Assembly (NCBI GenBank): GCA_029891385.1
Contig: CM057224.1
Coordinates: 31,749,005-31,813,004, forward strand
Source of the DNA: Erythroxylum novogranatense
Taxonomy: Eukaryota > Streptophyta > Magnoliopsida > Malpighiales > Erythroxylaceae
DNA: 64,000 nt
Direction: 5' to 3'
Of the stretch, positions 46,206 to 58,240 are shown piece after piece (within the stretch, counting starts at the first letter, position 1; every line of letters starts with the position of its first letter). A program made the position numbers and the translations under genes. The notes under the pieces are model-generated. The model was not told where the DNA came from. It did no database searches and saw nothing but the letters and a program-made list of their open reading frames with translations.

Positions 46206-47937
46206 AAGAAGAAATAAATGAGTTAGTAGGAAAAAGGGGAGAGGGACTACCGAAATTGAGAGGGAAAGAGTAGGATTTTCGGTGGTGAGGAGAAAAGAAG
46301 GAGAAAAGAAGAAAGCCATGCGTAGGGTTTGATTTTCCAAGAGATTCAAGGGGTTTTTGAAGAAAGTTTGAGAAGAAAAGTGAAGAGGAAGGCTAAAGCT
46401 TCACTTTGAACCAAGAAATCACTTGGTTAAGTAGAGATTCAAGGTAAGCCATGGGTTTAAAGTTGAGTTTTTCCTTGGGTTATTGGTTAGAAAGACTAAG
46501 AATGGAATAGGTTTAGTGATTCTAGGGTTGATTTCATGATTAAGGTTCATTAGGTTTTCAATTTTAGAAACCCTAAATGATGTGAGGTTCTTTTCTTGCC
46601 ATGAATGAAGGAGGACAAGAAAGAAGAGGAGAACAAGAAGAGGAGCTTCCTTAGGCAAGCTTTAGCAAGGATTTAGCAAGTTAAAGGTGGGTTTCATATT
46701 TATCTTTATGTATATAAGCTATAAATGTAAATTAATGCATGACATTAATGAGTTTTGATTACTTGATGATTGTATTAAATGCTTGTGATAGTAGTGGTTA
46801 GATATCATTAATCATGAGTTATGTGTAAATGAAAATGATACATGTTGATGATTTGATGATGGTTGAGCTAGTATTGAATGAAATAGCCTAAATGAGTATG
46901 AAATTATGATGCTTATAGATGTACATTGTATGATGGCGAATGAAGTTGTTTTGGAGAAACTTGTTAAATGAATATGATGAAAAGAATGAATGATGTATGA
47001 CAAAGATGATTTCTAAAGGAATGGAAAATTGGACAAGAACAGTCCAATTTTCTTGTATGATGCATGATTGTTATGTTATGTGGGTAAGGTATAGTCCCAA
47101 GAACCGTCACGTGCACGTCGACCATGAAAGCCTTCGCCCGGCTGCCCGATTATGGCATAGGATGATCCATTATTTTGGACTCCTCAAGATTTGCCCATAT
47201 AACCTCATTAAATGAGACTATATGGTTGCCAAGAATATGGACTTACCGAGCCATTTGATGTGTTTCATATGTGATTACAGGAAAATGCAAGAATTATGAA
47301 TGTTTGAATTGTGAGAAATCATGTTTGTGTATTGATGAAAATTTCATGATGCACATATAGTATGACTTCATTGAATGATTGTTTAATGTATGGATAAATA
47401 ACTGGACATGCTTGATATATAAATATAAATGTGTTACCCACGAGCAAAAGCTCACCCCCCACTTCCCGTCCCATCTCCAGGTGAAGATCTAGATCTCGAA
47501 GAATGAGCTCAAGGCATACTCCAAGATTTTAGTGTTTTGCCCATGTATTTCATGTTTTTGTAATCAATGCTTTAGGTTGCATTTTGAGAAAACAGATGTA
47601 TTTTGATTTGAATTGTAATAGGCTTGAAATGCCTACTAAAGCATTTTAAAAACATTGTTTTGATATAAATGAAATGCATGAATTATGATTTATCATGATC
47701 TCCCAAAGCCATTTACTATCATGTTTAAGCATAGTTTCCAAAGTTGTATGAAATTGCTTTGGAATTCATGTGGGTAGATGAATGATGTAAGTTTAAGTGA
47801 GATTATAGCATGTTGAGAGTGGAGTGGATGAGTTGAGAGGTTTAGAAGTGTTTATGGTGTTTGGAATAAGTCAAGAGAGAGTGTAGAGGGTTAGGAATTG
47901 AGTTCAGAATAGATATAAGTCAAGTTATTGGACCCAT

Positions 47938-48125
47938 AAGTCGACTTGTGAAGCTTTTGAATAATAAGTCGACTTGTCAGTTAGCTAAGTCGACTTGTTT
48001 GTCTCGATAAGTCGACTTGTTGGTTAGCTAAGTCGACTTGTTTGTCTCGATAAGTCGACTTGTTGGTTATAAGTCGAGTTGTTTGTCTCGATAAGTCGAC
48101 TTGTTTATCAGACAAGTCGACTTGT
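47938..48125 (+). repeat. Array of nine AAGTCGACTT palindromes in the Tekay 5' LTR
   Basis: AAGTCGACTTGT recurs about every 19-22 bp, with spacers TTGGTTAGCT or TTGTCTCGAT. Eight copies are exact and one reads AAGTCGAGTT. The 3' LTR keeps the array at 55579-55766. Confidence 0.9.
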
Positions 48126-48340
48126 TCTGCAGATCCATAGATAAGAGTGTTATTTTGGGGATTGTCGAGAGTAGTCAGGGTCCAGTTCTTAGTCAGTGTA
48201 TGCTCACCACCAAAGTGAGTCAAATAGAGTGTGTCAAGTTAGGGTCTTAGCAAGGCAAGTGTCTCGGGAATGAGCTCCACCAGGGACCACCTCCCGGGAC
48301 AGTTGGGTCTCGGATCCAACATCTATAGTAAGTTATATGC

Positions 48341-48543
48341 AGGTTGGGTAACGGGATCCAACAGTTGGGGTCCGGTCTCCGGGTCGGGGCCCGACATTTG
48401 TGGTATCAGAGCAAGAGAATTAGGGTTAAATGAAATGAACCCTACAAGGCAAGATGATCAAGCGTCATGTTTTATGGTTCAAGAGTTGGACTCCAGTAAC
48501 GGGATCAACAGTTGGGGTCCGATCTCCGGGTTGGGGCCCGACA
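48341..48543 (+). repeat. Duplicated LTR tail with an internalised primer site
   Basis: A block ending GGGGCCCGACA plus TGGTATCAGAGC (48401-48412) occurs inside the LTR. A second copy of the block ends the LTR at 48543 and is followed by the working primer site. The 3' LTR has the same order (internal primer site at about 56042), so the LTR itself contains a former primer site. Confidence 0.85.
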
Positions 48544-48547
48544 TCTG

Positions 48548-48559
48548 TGGTATCAAAGC
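48548..48559 (+). other. Primer binding site of the Tekay element
   Basis: TGGTATCAAAGC, four bases after the LTR end; one G-to-A change from the initiator-Met consensus TGGTATCAGAGC. The internal copy at 48401-48412 is the perfect one. Confidence 0.8.
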
Positions 48560-48785
48560 GAAACCGAGTTTAGGGTTTCCTAGGAACCTTAGTGGGATTG
48601 TCTAAGGGTCAAGTTCTCATGCATCTTTTTACGTAAATTATATGAATTATGTGCATTGTTTTAAATGCATAACATGCAACATTGTTTTCAAATGAGTGAA
48701 TTGACTTGTTTTAAATCGATTTACAAGAATTGAACTTGTTTTATGTGAACTAAAGATTTTCACTGATTTTTAAATTGAAGGAGTA

Positions 48786-49872
48786 ATGCCGCCTCGAAAG
48801 AAAACTCGAGGAGTTCAATCTCGACCCAGCTCTCAGCGCGGAAGTACGGATGAGTCGTACGTTCCGTAGGATACAGAGACCTTCCCTGTCTCCGACTCTG
48901 ATGCACCAAGCGTGCAACATGCGGCGCCCCCGCAACCTCCTCCTCAAGTGAACCCTATGGATCCTCAGTTCTTCCAAGCATTTGCCCAGGCTTTCGCGTA
49001 TGCTATGGGCCAGGGAAGGCAGGTTTAGGTGCCAACTCCAGCAGATCGAAGTGGGCAGTATGATAAGCTCCGGAAGTATGGAGCAGTTGACTTCAGCGGG
49101 ACTACAAATCCCGAAGAGGCAGAAGCATGGCTGAAGAGGACCAAGAGGGTCCTGAAACAGATGAAGTGTACGGATGAGGAGAAACTCGACTATGCAGTTA
49201 GCTTACTGCAAGGGGATGCACTGCACTGGTGGGAGTCAGTACCCCGCAGTCAGGAAGTGCCTCCGGTACTGACATGGAGGGAATTCCTAGAAGCCTTCAG
49301 GAGGAAGTATTTCTCTATGGTCTATGTCCAAGAGAAGGCCAGGGAATTTCTGAACCTTACTCAGAGGGATCTGACAGTGAGTGAGTATGAACTGAAGTTC
49401 ACTCAACTTTCCAGGTATGCAGCCAACATTGTGGCCACTGAAGCAGACAAATGCCGGAAATTTGAGGGTGGATTACACCTAGGGATCAGGGAAAAGGTGG
49501 TAATTCACAACTTCTGTGATTACCAGCAGTTGGTTGATGCTGCTCTTCAAGCAGAGAAGTCAGAGAACATCAGGGCTGAAGTGACTAAGAAGAGAAAGAA
49601 CAGGGAACAGTTATCCAAGAAGGGCATGAGTGCTCCAGCACCTGCAAGGAGTACCAGAACTCAGCTTACACAGAGTGAGGTGGGCAGCAGTGGCCCCACT
49701 CAGAGCAAGTAGCCTAAGGCTATGTCAGGGCAAGCTTCCAGTGTGGCAAGTCCGGGATGGACAGGTAGAGGAAATCCCCAGTGTGATCACTGTGGGAGAT
49801 TTCACAAAGGGGAATGTCTGCTGAAGATAGGAGCATGTTTTGGCTGTGGCCAAAGGGGCATAGAATCAAGGA
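48786..49872 (+). pseudogene. gag: Tekay gag (capsid and zinc knuckle)
   Basis: ATG 48786 opens a basic, then Pro-rich start. The capsid runs from about 49080 (EEAEAWLKRTKRVLKQM, DALHWWESV, TWREFLEAFRRKYF, KCRKFEGGL) to 49600 in one frame. A CX2C pair (CDHC, CFGC) begins the zinc-knuckle zone, and a frame change near 49850 moves the KGHRIKDCP half to another frame. In-frame TAG codons lie at 48867, 49026 and 49710. In each the expected residue is Gln, so each fits a single C-to-T change in CAG. Length and order are otherwise normal for the clade. Confidence 0.9.
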
Positions 49873-52800
49873 TTGTCCCAGGCGGTCGAGCGGTCGAGCA
49901 GAAGGGTCTCGATCTCGGGCCCCGGAAGAGCGAAAACAGTGGCATCTCGTCCAGTGCATGATGTGGGCAGTTCAGGAACTGCAAGGAAGGCATATTCGGC
50001 AGGGAGACCTAGAGGACAGGGTCAGGCACCAGCTCGGGTCTTTGCCATGACCAGGGAAGAAGCTGTAACCGCTCCGGAAGTAGTGACGGGTATGGCTATG
50101 CTATTTGATTTACCAGTTTATGTGTTAATTGATACTGGCTCCACCCATTCATTTGTATCTGCAAGTATGAATATGCATGCTGTATGTCTTGAGATTATGG
50201 ACAATTTTCTGGTTGTTAGTACTCCTTTAGGGAGTAAGGTGGTGATTAGTTTGATCTACAAGAACTGTGAGCTCAATATAGACGGTGCTAGACTGGTAGT
50301 AGACTTACTATCTCTAGACCTTCAGGGATTGGATGTTATATTAGGGATGGATGTCACGGAGGAATACAAGGCGAAGCTAGATTGTAGCTTGAAGGAAGTA
50401 GAATTTGATCTGGGAGATGATCAGAAGATAGTCTTCAAGGGGGACAGGAAACTGAAAGTGCCAAGGATCATTTCGGCTATGTTAGCTGACAATATGATGA
50501 GCCAAGGGTGTGAGGCCTTCTTGGCGCACGTAGTGGATCCAGAAGTGAATGAGGGCATATTAGAAGATTTTCAGGTTGTGAGGGAGTTTCCTGATGTATT
50601 TCCAGAAGAATTACCAGGGTTGCCGCCGGTGAGGGAAATCGAGTTCAAAATTGACTTGATTCCCGGAACCGCGCCAATCTCCATACCACCCTACAGGATG
50701 GCTCCAGCTGAGTTAAGGGAGCTTAAGGAGCAGTTAGAGGAGTTGTTAGAGAAGCAGTTCATCAGGCCGAGTTCTTCACCTTGGGGAGCTCCGGTCCTGT
50801 TTGTGAGGAAGAAGGATGGGACATGGAGGATGTGTATAGACTACAGGAAGCTTAACAAGATGACGATTCAGAACAAGTATCCGTTGCCACGGATAGATGA
50901 TTTATTTGATCAGCTGCAAGGGGCAAGGGTCTTTTCGAAGATTGACCTAAGATCAGGTTATCATCAACTCTGAATCAGAGAGTCTGATGTTAACAAGACA
51001 GCTTTCAGGACCCGGTATGGGCACTATGAATTCAGGGTCATGCCCTTCGGGTTGACCAATGCTCCAGCTGCCTTCATGGATCTGATGAACAGGGTGTTTA
51101 ATGAATTCTTAGATCAGTTTGTCATTGTGTTCATTGATGACATTTTAGTCTATTCTAAAGATGAAGGAGAGCATGAACAGCATCTTAGGATAGTATTGCA
51201 GAGATTGAGAGAGCAGGAGCTGTATGCCAAATTCAGCAAATGTGAATTTTGGCTGCATGAAGTAATTTTCCTTGGACATGTGATTTCCAGCAAAGGGATC
51301 CATGTTGATCCGAGGAAAGTAGAAGCAGTGGTTAATTGGCAAGAGCCTAAGACAGTGAAAGAGGTAAGAAGCTTCCTAGGTTTGGCAGGCTATTATAGGA
51401 GATTCGTGGAAGGATTCTCAATGATAGCTGCCCCTATGACTAAGTCATTAAGAAAGAATCGCAGCTCATATGGAGTCGGGAATGTCGGAAGAGCTTTGAG
51501 GAGCTCAAGAACAGATTGACAAGTACTCGAGATTGGTTTTACCCAATGGAGACCGAGGATATCTGATGTCTGATGATGCCTCAAGAAAGGGCTTGGGTTG
51601 TGTGTTAATGCAGAATGACAAGGTGATAGCCTATGCTTCACGGCAGCTGAAGCCATATGAGTTGAATTATCCGACTCATGATCTGGAATTGGCAGTAGTG
51701 ATTTTTGCCCTAAAGATATGGAGACAATATCTGTATGGGGTTCAGACAAGGGTTTTCACGGACCACAAAAGCCTTAAGTACTTGCTAAGCCAGAAAGAAC
51801 TGAATTTAAGGCAGAGACGATGGTTGGAGTTGCTCAAGGACTATGACTTGATGATCGAATACCACCCAGGCAAGGCTAATGTAGTGGCAGATGCTTTAAG
51901 CAGGAAATCTTCGATAGCTTATGTTCAGGCAGTTTACTTGCCTCTATTGGAGCAGATGGCCAAGTTGAAGATCAGTTTAAAGCAGGATGAATCAGGTGGT
52001 GTTTTTGCTCAATTCAGGGTGAGACCTATCCTTAGGGAGAAGGTCAAGGAGTTGCAGGAGAAGGATACAGAATTGAGTAAGCTGAGAGATGAAATTCAAC
52101 ATGGTAAGCAGTCAGAAGTGCTAGTAAGGGATGATGGGCTAATGGTAGTCGGAAACAGGTTATGTATTCCGAATGATAAGGCAGTTAAGGATGAGATCAT
52201 GGATGAGGCACACAATGCGCCTTATTCCATGCACCCAGGCAGCACCAAGATGTACAGAGATTTGAAGGAGCATTTCTGGTGGAAAGGTATGAAGAGGGAT
52301 GTAGCTGAATATGTGAGCAGATGTCTAGTGTGTCAGCAAGTTAAGGCTGAACACCAGGCACCTTCAGGCATGCTAAGGCCATTGTCCATTCCTGAATGGA
52401 AGTGGCAAAGGATCACGATGGATTTTCTGATGGGTCTACCCAGGACTGTTAGGAAGCATGATGCTATATGGATCATTGTAGACCGATTGACCAATTCAGC
52501 CCATTTTCTAGCAATCAAGCAAACAGATTCATTGCAAGTCTTAGCCAGGAAGTATGTTGATGAAGTGGTAAGGTTGCATGGAGTTCCGGATTCTATAGTA
52601 TCCGACAGGGACCCTCGATTCACCTCGAGATTTTGGGGAAGTTTGCAAGAAACATTAGGAACTAAGCTGAATTTCAGTACGGCGTTTCATCCTCAGACGG
52701 ATGGCCAGTCTGAGAGGACAATCCAGACTCTAGAGGGGATGCTTAGAGCATGTTTCATGGACTTCAGAGGAGCATGGGATGATCACTTGCCGTTGGTCGA

Positions 52801-53491
52801 ATTTACTTATAACAATTCGTACCATTCGAGTATACAGATGGCTCCTTATGAAGCCCTTTATGGCAGAAGATGCAGGACTCCGATATGTTGGGATGAAGAA
52901 GGTGAAAGGAAGCTAGTGGGACCAGAGTTGGTCCAGATGACAGTTGAGAAAGTGGATATAATCAAGCAGCGACTTAAGGCAGCCCAGGATAGAATGAAAA
53001 GCTATGCTGATGCTCATCGGAAAGAAATGGAATATGCAGTGGGTGACAAAGTATTCCTCAAGACGTCTCCATGGAGGGGAGTTATGAGATTTGGTAAGAA
53101 GGGGAAGCTAAGTCCTCGCTATGTGGGTCCGTATGAAGTATTGGAGAGGATTGGGCCATTGGCTTACAGATTGACATTGCCACCAGAATTGTCGCAGATT
53201 CATGATGTATACCATGTTTCCATGCCGAGGAGGTACAGATCAGATCCTTCTCACATCATTCAGACCTCAGAGGTTCAACTGAGTGATGATTTGAGCTATG
53301 AGGAGATGCCAGTAGAAATTCTAGATAGCAAGGAGAAAGTCCTCAAGAACATGACTGTTCAGTTAGTTAAAGTCCTGTGGTGGAACCATGAAGTTGAAGA
53401 TGCGACGTGGGAACCATTGGATGCAATGAAGGAGAAGTATCCACACCTCTTCAATGAATCAGGTAAGAATTTCGAGGACGAAATTTCTTAA
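49873..53491 (+). pseudogene. pol: Tekay pol: protease, RT, RNase H, integrase, chromodomain
   Basis: The protease shows [10 protein letters not shown] (about 50130) and ILGMDV. Reverse transcriptase has [42 protein letters not shown] and the catalytic FIDDIL near 51140. RNase H (about 51535-51905) has [13 protein letters not shown] and DHKSLKYL. The H2C2 zinc site (about 52210-52345), integrase Asp in MDFLMGLP, Asp in VSDRDPRF and Glu in [10 protein letters not shown] are all present. A chromodomain (about 53310-53450) ends the protein; chromodomains steer integration to heterochromatin. Defects are TGA at 50971 (expected Arg, CGA) and a frame change between about 51455 and 51530. Stop TAA is at 53489-53491. 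Confidence 0.95.
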
Positions 53492-53502
53492 GGGGGGAGA
53501 AA
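53489..53502 (+). other. Polypurine tract of the Tekay element
   Basis: TAAGGGGGGAGAAA overlaps the pol stop codon and is directly followed by the 3' LTR. Confidence 0.85.
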
Positions 53503-56184
53503 TATTAGCCCCGAAAATTTTTTCTTTATTTATTTATTTAATTAAGCATGATTAGACTAATTAAGTAATTTAGTTAGCATTAATTAAGATGATAGGAATT
53601 GAATATGATCGCATTAAATAGCATATGACATTAATTAGCATGTAATGGCATTAATGAGTTAGGTAAGAGTTAGTAACATTTAATGTGTTAGATGGGTTTT
53701 AAATGGGGTAGAAAAGAAAAGAGAATAAGGTGGGCCTAAAAGATAGATGGGCTTAAGTTAAAAGAAATGGATTTTGGGCTTGGAAGCTTAGAAGAGAGTG
53801 TAAGAAGGAAGGGAAATGAGTGGGCTTAGGGCCTTATGGGCTTAAGTGACTTAATTAGAAGTATAAAAGAAGAAGAAATAAATGAGTTAGTAGGAAAAAG
53901 GGGAGAGGGACTACCGAAATTGAGAGGGAAAGAGTAGGAGTTTCGGTGGTGAGGAGAAAAGAAGGAGAAAAGAAGAAAGCCATGCCTAGGGTTTGATTTT
54001 CCAAGAAATTCAAGGGGTTTTTGAAGAAAGTTTGAGAAGAAAAGTGAAGAGGAAGGCTAAAGCTTCACTTTGAACCAAGAAATCACTTGGTTAAGTAGAG
54101 ATTCAAGGTAAGCCATGGGTTTAAAGTTGAGTTTTTCCTTGGGTTATTGGTTAGAAAGACTAAGAATAGAATGGGTTTAGTGATTCTAGGGTTGATTTCA
54201 TGATTAAGGTTCATTAGGTTTTCAATTTTAGAAACCCTAAATGATGTGAGGTTCTTTTCTTGCCATGAATGAAGGAGGACAAGAAAGAAGAGGAGAACAA
54301 GAAGAGGAGCTTCCTTAGGCAAGCTTTAGCAAGGATTTAGCAAGTTAAAGGTGGGTTTCATATTTATCTTTATGTATATAAGCTATAAATGTAAATTAAT
54401 GCATGACATTAATGAGTTTTGATTACTTGATGATTGTATTAAATGCTTGTGATAGTAGTGGTTAGATATCATTAATCATGAGTTATGTGTAAATGAAAAT
54501 GATACATGTTGATGATTTGATGATGGTTGAGCTAGTATTGAATGAAATAGCCTAAATGAGTATGAAATTATGATGCTTATAGATGTACATTGTATGATGG
54601 CGAATGAAGTTGTTTTGGAGAAACTTGTTAAATGAATATGATGAAAAGCATGAATGATGTATGAAAAGATGATTTCTAAAGGAATGGAAAATTGGACAAG
54701 AACAGTCCAATTTTCTTGTATGATCATGATTGTTATGTTATGTGGGTAAGGTATAGTCCCAAGAACCGCCACGTGCCGTCGACCATGAAAGCCTTCGCCT
54801 TTGCCTGATTGTGGCATAGGATGATCCATTATTTTGGACTCTCAAGATTTTCCCATATAACCTCATTAAATGAGACTATATGGTTGCGAGAATATAGACT
54901 TACCGAGCCATTTGATGTGTTTCAGATGTGATTACGGAAAATGCAAGAATTATGAATGTTTGAATTGTGAGAAATCATGTTTGTGTATTGATGAAAATTT
55001 CATGATGCACATATAGTATGACTTCATTGAATGATTTTTAATGTATGGATAAATAATGGACATGCTTGATATGTAAATATAAATGTGTTACCCACGAGCT
55101 AAAGCTCACCCCCACTTCCGTCCCATCTCGGTGAAGATCTGGATCTCGAAGAATGAGCTCAGGCATACTCAAGATTTTAGTGTTTTGCCCATGTATTTCA
55201 TGTTTTGTAATCAATGCTTTAGGTTGCATTTTGAGAAAAGCAGATGTATTTTGATTTGAATTGTAATAGGCTTGAAATGCCTACTAAAGCATTTTAAAAC
55301 ATTGTTTTGATATAAATGAAATGCATGAATTATGATTTATCATGATCTCCCAAAGCCATTTACTATCATGTTTAAGCATAGTTTCCAAAGTTGTATGAAA
55401 TTGCTTTGGAATTCATGTGGGTAGATGAATGATGTAAGTTTAAGTGAGATTATAGCATGTTGAGAGTGGAGTGGATGAGTTGAGAGGTTTAGAAGTGTTT
55501 ATGGTGTTTGGAATAAGTCGAGAGAGTGTAGAGGTTAGGAATTGAGTTCGAATAGATATAAGTCGAGTTATTGGACCCATAAGTCGACTTGTGAAGCTTT
55601 GAATAATAAGTCGACTTGTCGGTAGCTAAGTCGACTTGTTTGTCTCGATAAGTCGACTTGTTGGTTAGCTAAGTCGACTTGTTTGTCTCGATAAGTCGAC
55701 TTGTTGGTTATAAGTCGAGTTGTTTGTCTCGATAAGTCGACTTGTTTATCGAGACAAGTCGACTTTCTCTGAATCCATAGATAAGAGTGTTATTTTGGGG
55801 ATTGTCGAGAGTAGTCGGGGTCCGATTCTTAGTCGGTGTATGCTCACCACCAAAGTGAGTCAAATAGAGTGTGTCAAGTTAGGGTCTTAGCAAGACAAGT
55901 GTCTCGGGAATGAGCTCCACCAGGGACCACCTCCCGGGACAGTTGGGTCTCGGATCCAACATCTATAGTAAGTTATATGCAGGTTGGGTAACGGGATCCA
56001 ACAGTTGGGGTCCGGTCTCCGGGTCGGGGCCCGACATTTGTGGTATCAGAGCAAGAGAATTAGGGTTAAATGAAATGAACCCTACAAGGCAAGATGATCA
56101 AGCGTCATGTTTTACGGTTCAAGAGTTGGACTCTGGTAACGGGATCCAACAGTTAGGGTCCGGTCTCCGGGTCGAGGCCCGACA
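53503..56184 (+). repeat. 3' LTR of the Tekay element (2682 bp)
   Basis: Colinear with 45839-48543. Differences are mainly missing single bases and CG/CA exchanges (for example 55130-55145 and 55800-55820). It ends CCCGACA at the TSD GTATG. Confidence 0.9.
55579..55766 (+). repeat. GTCGAC palindrome array in the Tekay 3' LTR
   Basis: Same array as 47938-48125: AAGTCGACTT units about every 20 bp. One spacer keeps the sequence ATCGAGACAAG that the other LTR shows as ATCAGACAAG. Confidence 0.85.
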
Positions 56185-56189
56185 GTATG

Positions 56190-57100
56190 CTTGCTACTGT
56201 GCTGACCTGAATGGAAGGAAGTTGAAGTTGAAGCCTAGTTGAAGTTGAAGCAGCTGCTCGAAGGGTTTATCATTTGTGTTGTGATTGATGAAGAGTTGAA
56301 GTTAATTCTGTTATGCCGAAGGTGTATTGACTATTTAGCAATGTTGAAGAATTGAAGTTGAAATTATATTTCTGTATTTGTGATTCGGAAATTGAAATTT
56401 GAATTTGGTTAGACTGGTTGGTAGTTTGGTATAGTAATATAGATATTAGATATAGTATAGTTGTTGTTGATTGTGGAAAACTAAAAATTGAAAATGAAAG
56501 TATGTTGTTTTGTAAGTTGTATTTGGTACTTTGGTATTAGATTTGGATTTGGTATGTTGTTTTGTAAGTTGTATTTGGTACTTTGGTATTAGATTTGGAT
56601 TTGGATTTTGGACAATTGTTATCAATTGAAAATTTTATGTTATAATTATAAATAATTATCTTGTTAGAAGTTAGAACTTTAGAAGTTAAATGCAATTGGT
56701 ATATGCAAAATTAAAATATATAAAATCAATTGGTATAATTAATAAAACATATTACATATTAACTAAAATTAACAATTTTAATAAAAGTTTAGAAATATAT
56801 GTTTGAATTTTTATTATATAAAATATATAAAATCAAATCACAAAATTAAAGTATTAAATTTTGCAGATTTTTATTTTAGTAAATTAATCATTTACATGAT
56901 TACATCCAATTCTATTTACAATTACATACATAGTTTACAACATATTTGAGGAAACTATTTAAACACCTTTTTCACTTTTTAATTATTAATTATAATGATA
57001 AACTACGCATTTAGGATTTAGGTTATCTTTTCATATTTGACATATTGTAAAAGAAAATTATACGAAAAATATTGTGTTAGAATTGAAAATTGTTGATAAT
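56190..57100. other. Non-coding A+T-rich stretch right of Tekay
   Basis: It begins with GAAGTTGAAGCCTAGTT repeats that also occur left of Tekay near 45760, which supports one interrupted locus. A 52-bp tandem pair is at 56501-56604. I see no gene. Confidence 0.5.
56501..56604. repeat. 52-bp tandem duplication
   Basis: Two copies of a unit beginning TATGTTGTTTTGTAAG, start to start 52 bp apart, almost identical. Confidence 0.85.
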
Positions 57101-58240
57101 TATTGGAATTGAAAATGAAAAGTGTTTGGAAATGTTAGAAATGGAAATGGGATTATGATTTATGAATGTTTTGTCATTGTTCGAATTGGAAATGGTTGAA
57201 ATAGAAATGGAATTATGAATGTTTTGTCATTGTTGTAATTGGGAATTGTTAGAATTGGTAATAGAATCATGATTATTTTGTGATTGTTGGAAGTTGGAAT
57301 TGGTAATGGAATCATGATTGTTTTGTAATTGTTGGAAATTGTAGGAATTGATAATGGAATTATAATTGTTTTGTAATTGTTGGGATTGGAAATTGTTAGT
57401 TATTGTTGGAATGAAAATAGAATTATGATTGTTTTGTGATTGTTGAAATTGAAAATTGTTAAAATTGGTAATGAATATTTTGTGACTGTTGGGATTGGAA
57501 ATTGTTGGAATTGATAATGAAACCATGATTGTTTTGTGATAGTTAAAAATTGTTGGAATTGGTAATGGAATCACGAATCACGAATGTTTTGTGATTGTTG
57601 GAATTGAAAATTGTTAATTGGTAGGAACGGAAATAGAATAATGAATGTTTTGTGATTGTTGGAATTGAAAATTGTTAGAAATTGGTAAGAATGGAAATCT
57701 AATAATGAATGTTTTGTGATTGTTGGAATTGGAAATTGTTAGAAATTTGTAGAAATGGAAATACAATAATAAATGTTTTGTGATTGTTGGAATTGAAAAT
57801 TGTTAGAAATTGGTAGAAATGAAAATACAATAATGAACGTTTTGTGATTGTTGGAATTGGAAATTGACATTATGATTATTTTGTGATTGTTGGAATTGGA
57901 AATTTTTAGAAATTGATAGGAATGGAAATACAATAATGAATGTTTTGTGATTGTTGGAATTGGAAATTGACATTATGATTATTTTCTCATTGTTGGAATT
58001 GGAAATTGTTAGAAATTGATAGGAATGGAAATACAATAATGAATGTTTTGTGATTGTTGGAATTGGAAATTGTTAGAAATTGGTAGTAATGGAAATACAA
58101 TAATGAATGTTTTGTGATTGTTGGAATTGGAAATTGACATTATGATTATTTTCTCATTGTTGGAATTGGAAATTGTTAGAAATTGATATGAATGGAAATG
58201 ACATTATGATTGTTTTGTAATTGTTGAAATTGCAAATTGT
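57100..58240. repeat. 64-bp minisatellite (GTTTTGTGATTGTTGGAATTG)
   Basis: The word GTTTTGTGATTGTTGG recurs at 57647, 57711, 57775 and 57839, exactly 64 bp apart. It continues with a longer compound unit to about 58240 and with more diverged copies before 57647. It lies directly upstream of the hAT transposase gene. The Asn-rich antisense ORFs across it are products of the repeat. Confidence 0.85.

Larger units (their letters stand above)
45839..48543 (+). repeat. 5' LTR of the Tekay element
   Basis: It holds a TATA box (46198-46205), the conserved AAAGCTCACCCCCC block (about 47449), a GTCGAC palindrome array (47938-48125) and a duplicated tail with an internal primer site (48341-48543). Its end is fixed by the right LTR, which ends at the TSD with the same sequence. 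Confidence 0.9.
45839..56184 (+). mobile_element. Tekay-type chromovirus, nearly complete
   Basis: LTRs of 2705 bp (45839-48543) and 2682 bp (53503-56184) flank a primer site, gag, pol with a C-terminal chromodomain, and a polypurine tract. GTATG at 45834-45838 and at 56185-56189 is a perfect TSD. Both LTRs start TATTAGCCCCG and end CCCGACA, so the usual first TG is TA. The chromodomain and motif order place it in the chromoviruses, most likely Tekay/Del. It is the best preserved element in the window but carries stops and frame changes. Confidence 0.95.

Noticed and set aside
47938..48125. CRISPR-like array
   Set aside because: Regular repeats with short spacers, but the spacers are themselves repeated, no cas genes exist, the sequence is plant DNA, and the array lies inside an LTR and is present in both LTRs.
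47981..48223. Repetitive ORF across the Tekay palindrome array (minus strand)
   Set aside because: Its VDLSRQT-type repeats are a translation of the GTCGAC array. It is antisense to the element and has no start context.
57227..58036. Asn/Phe-rich ORFs (minus strand)
   Set aside because: They are translations of the 64-bp minisatellite.
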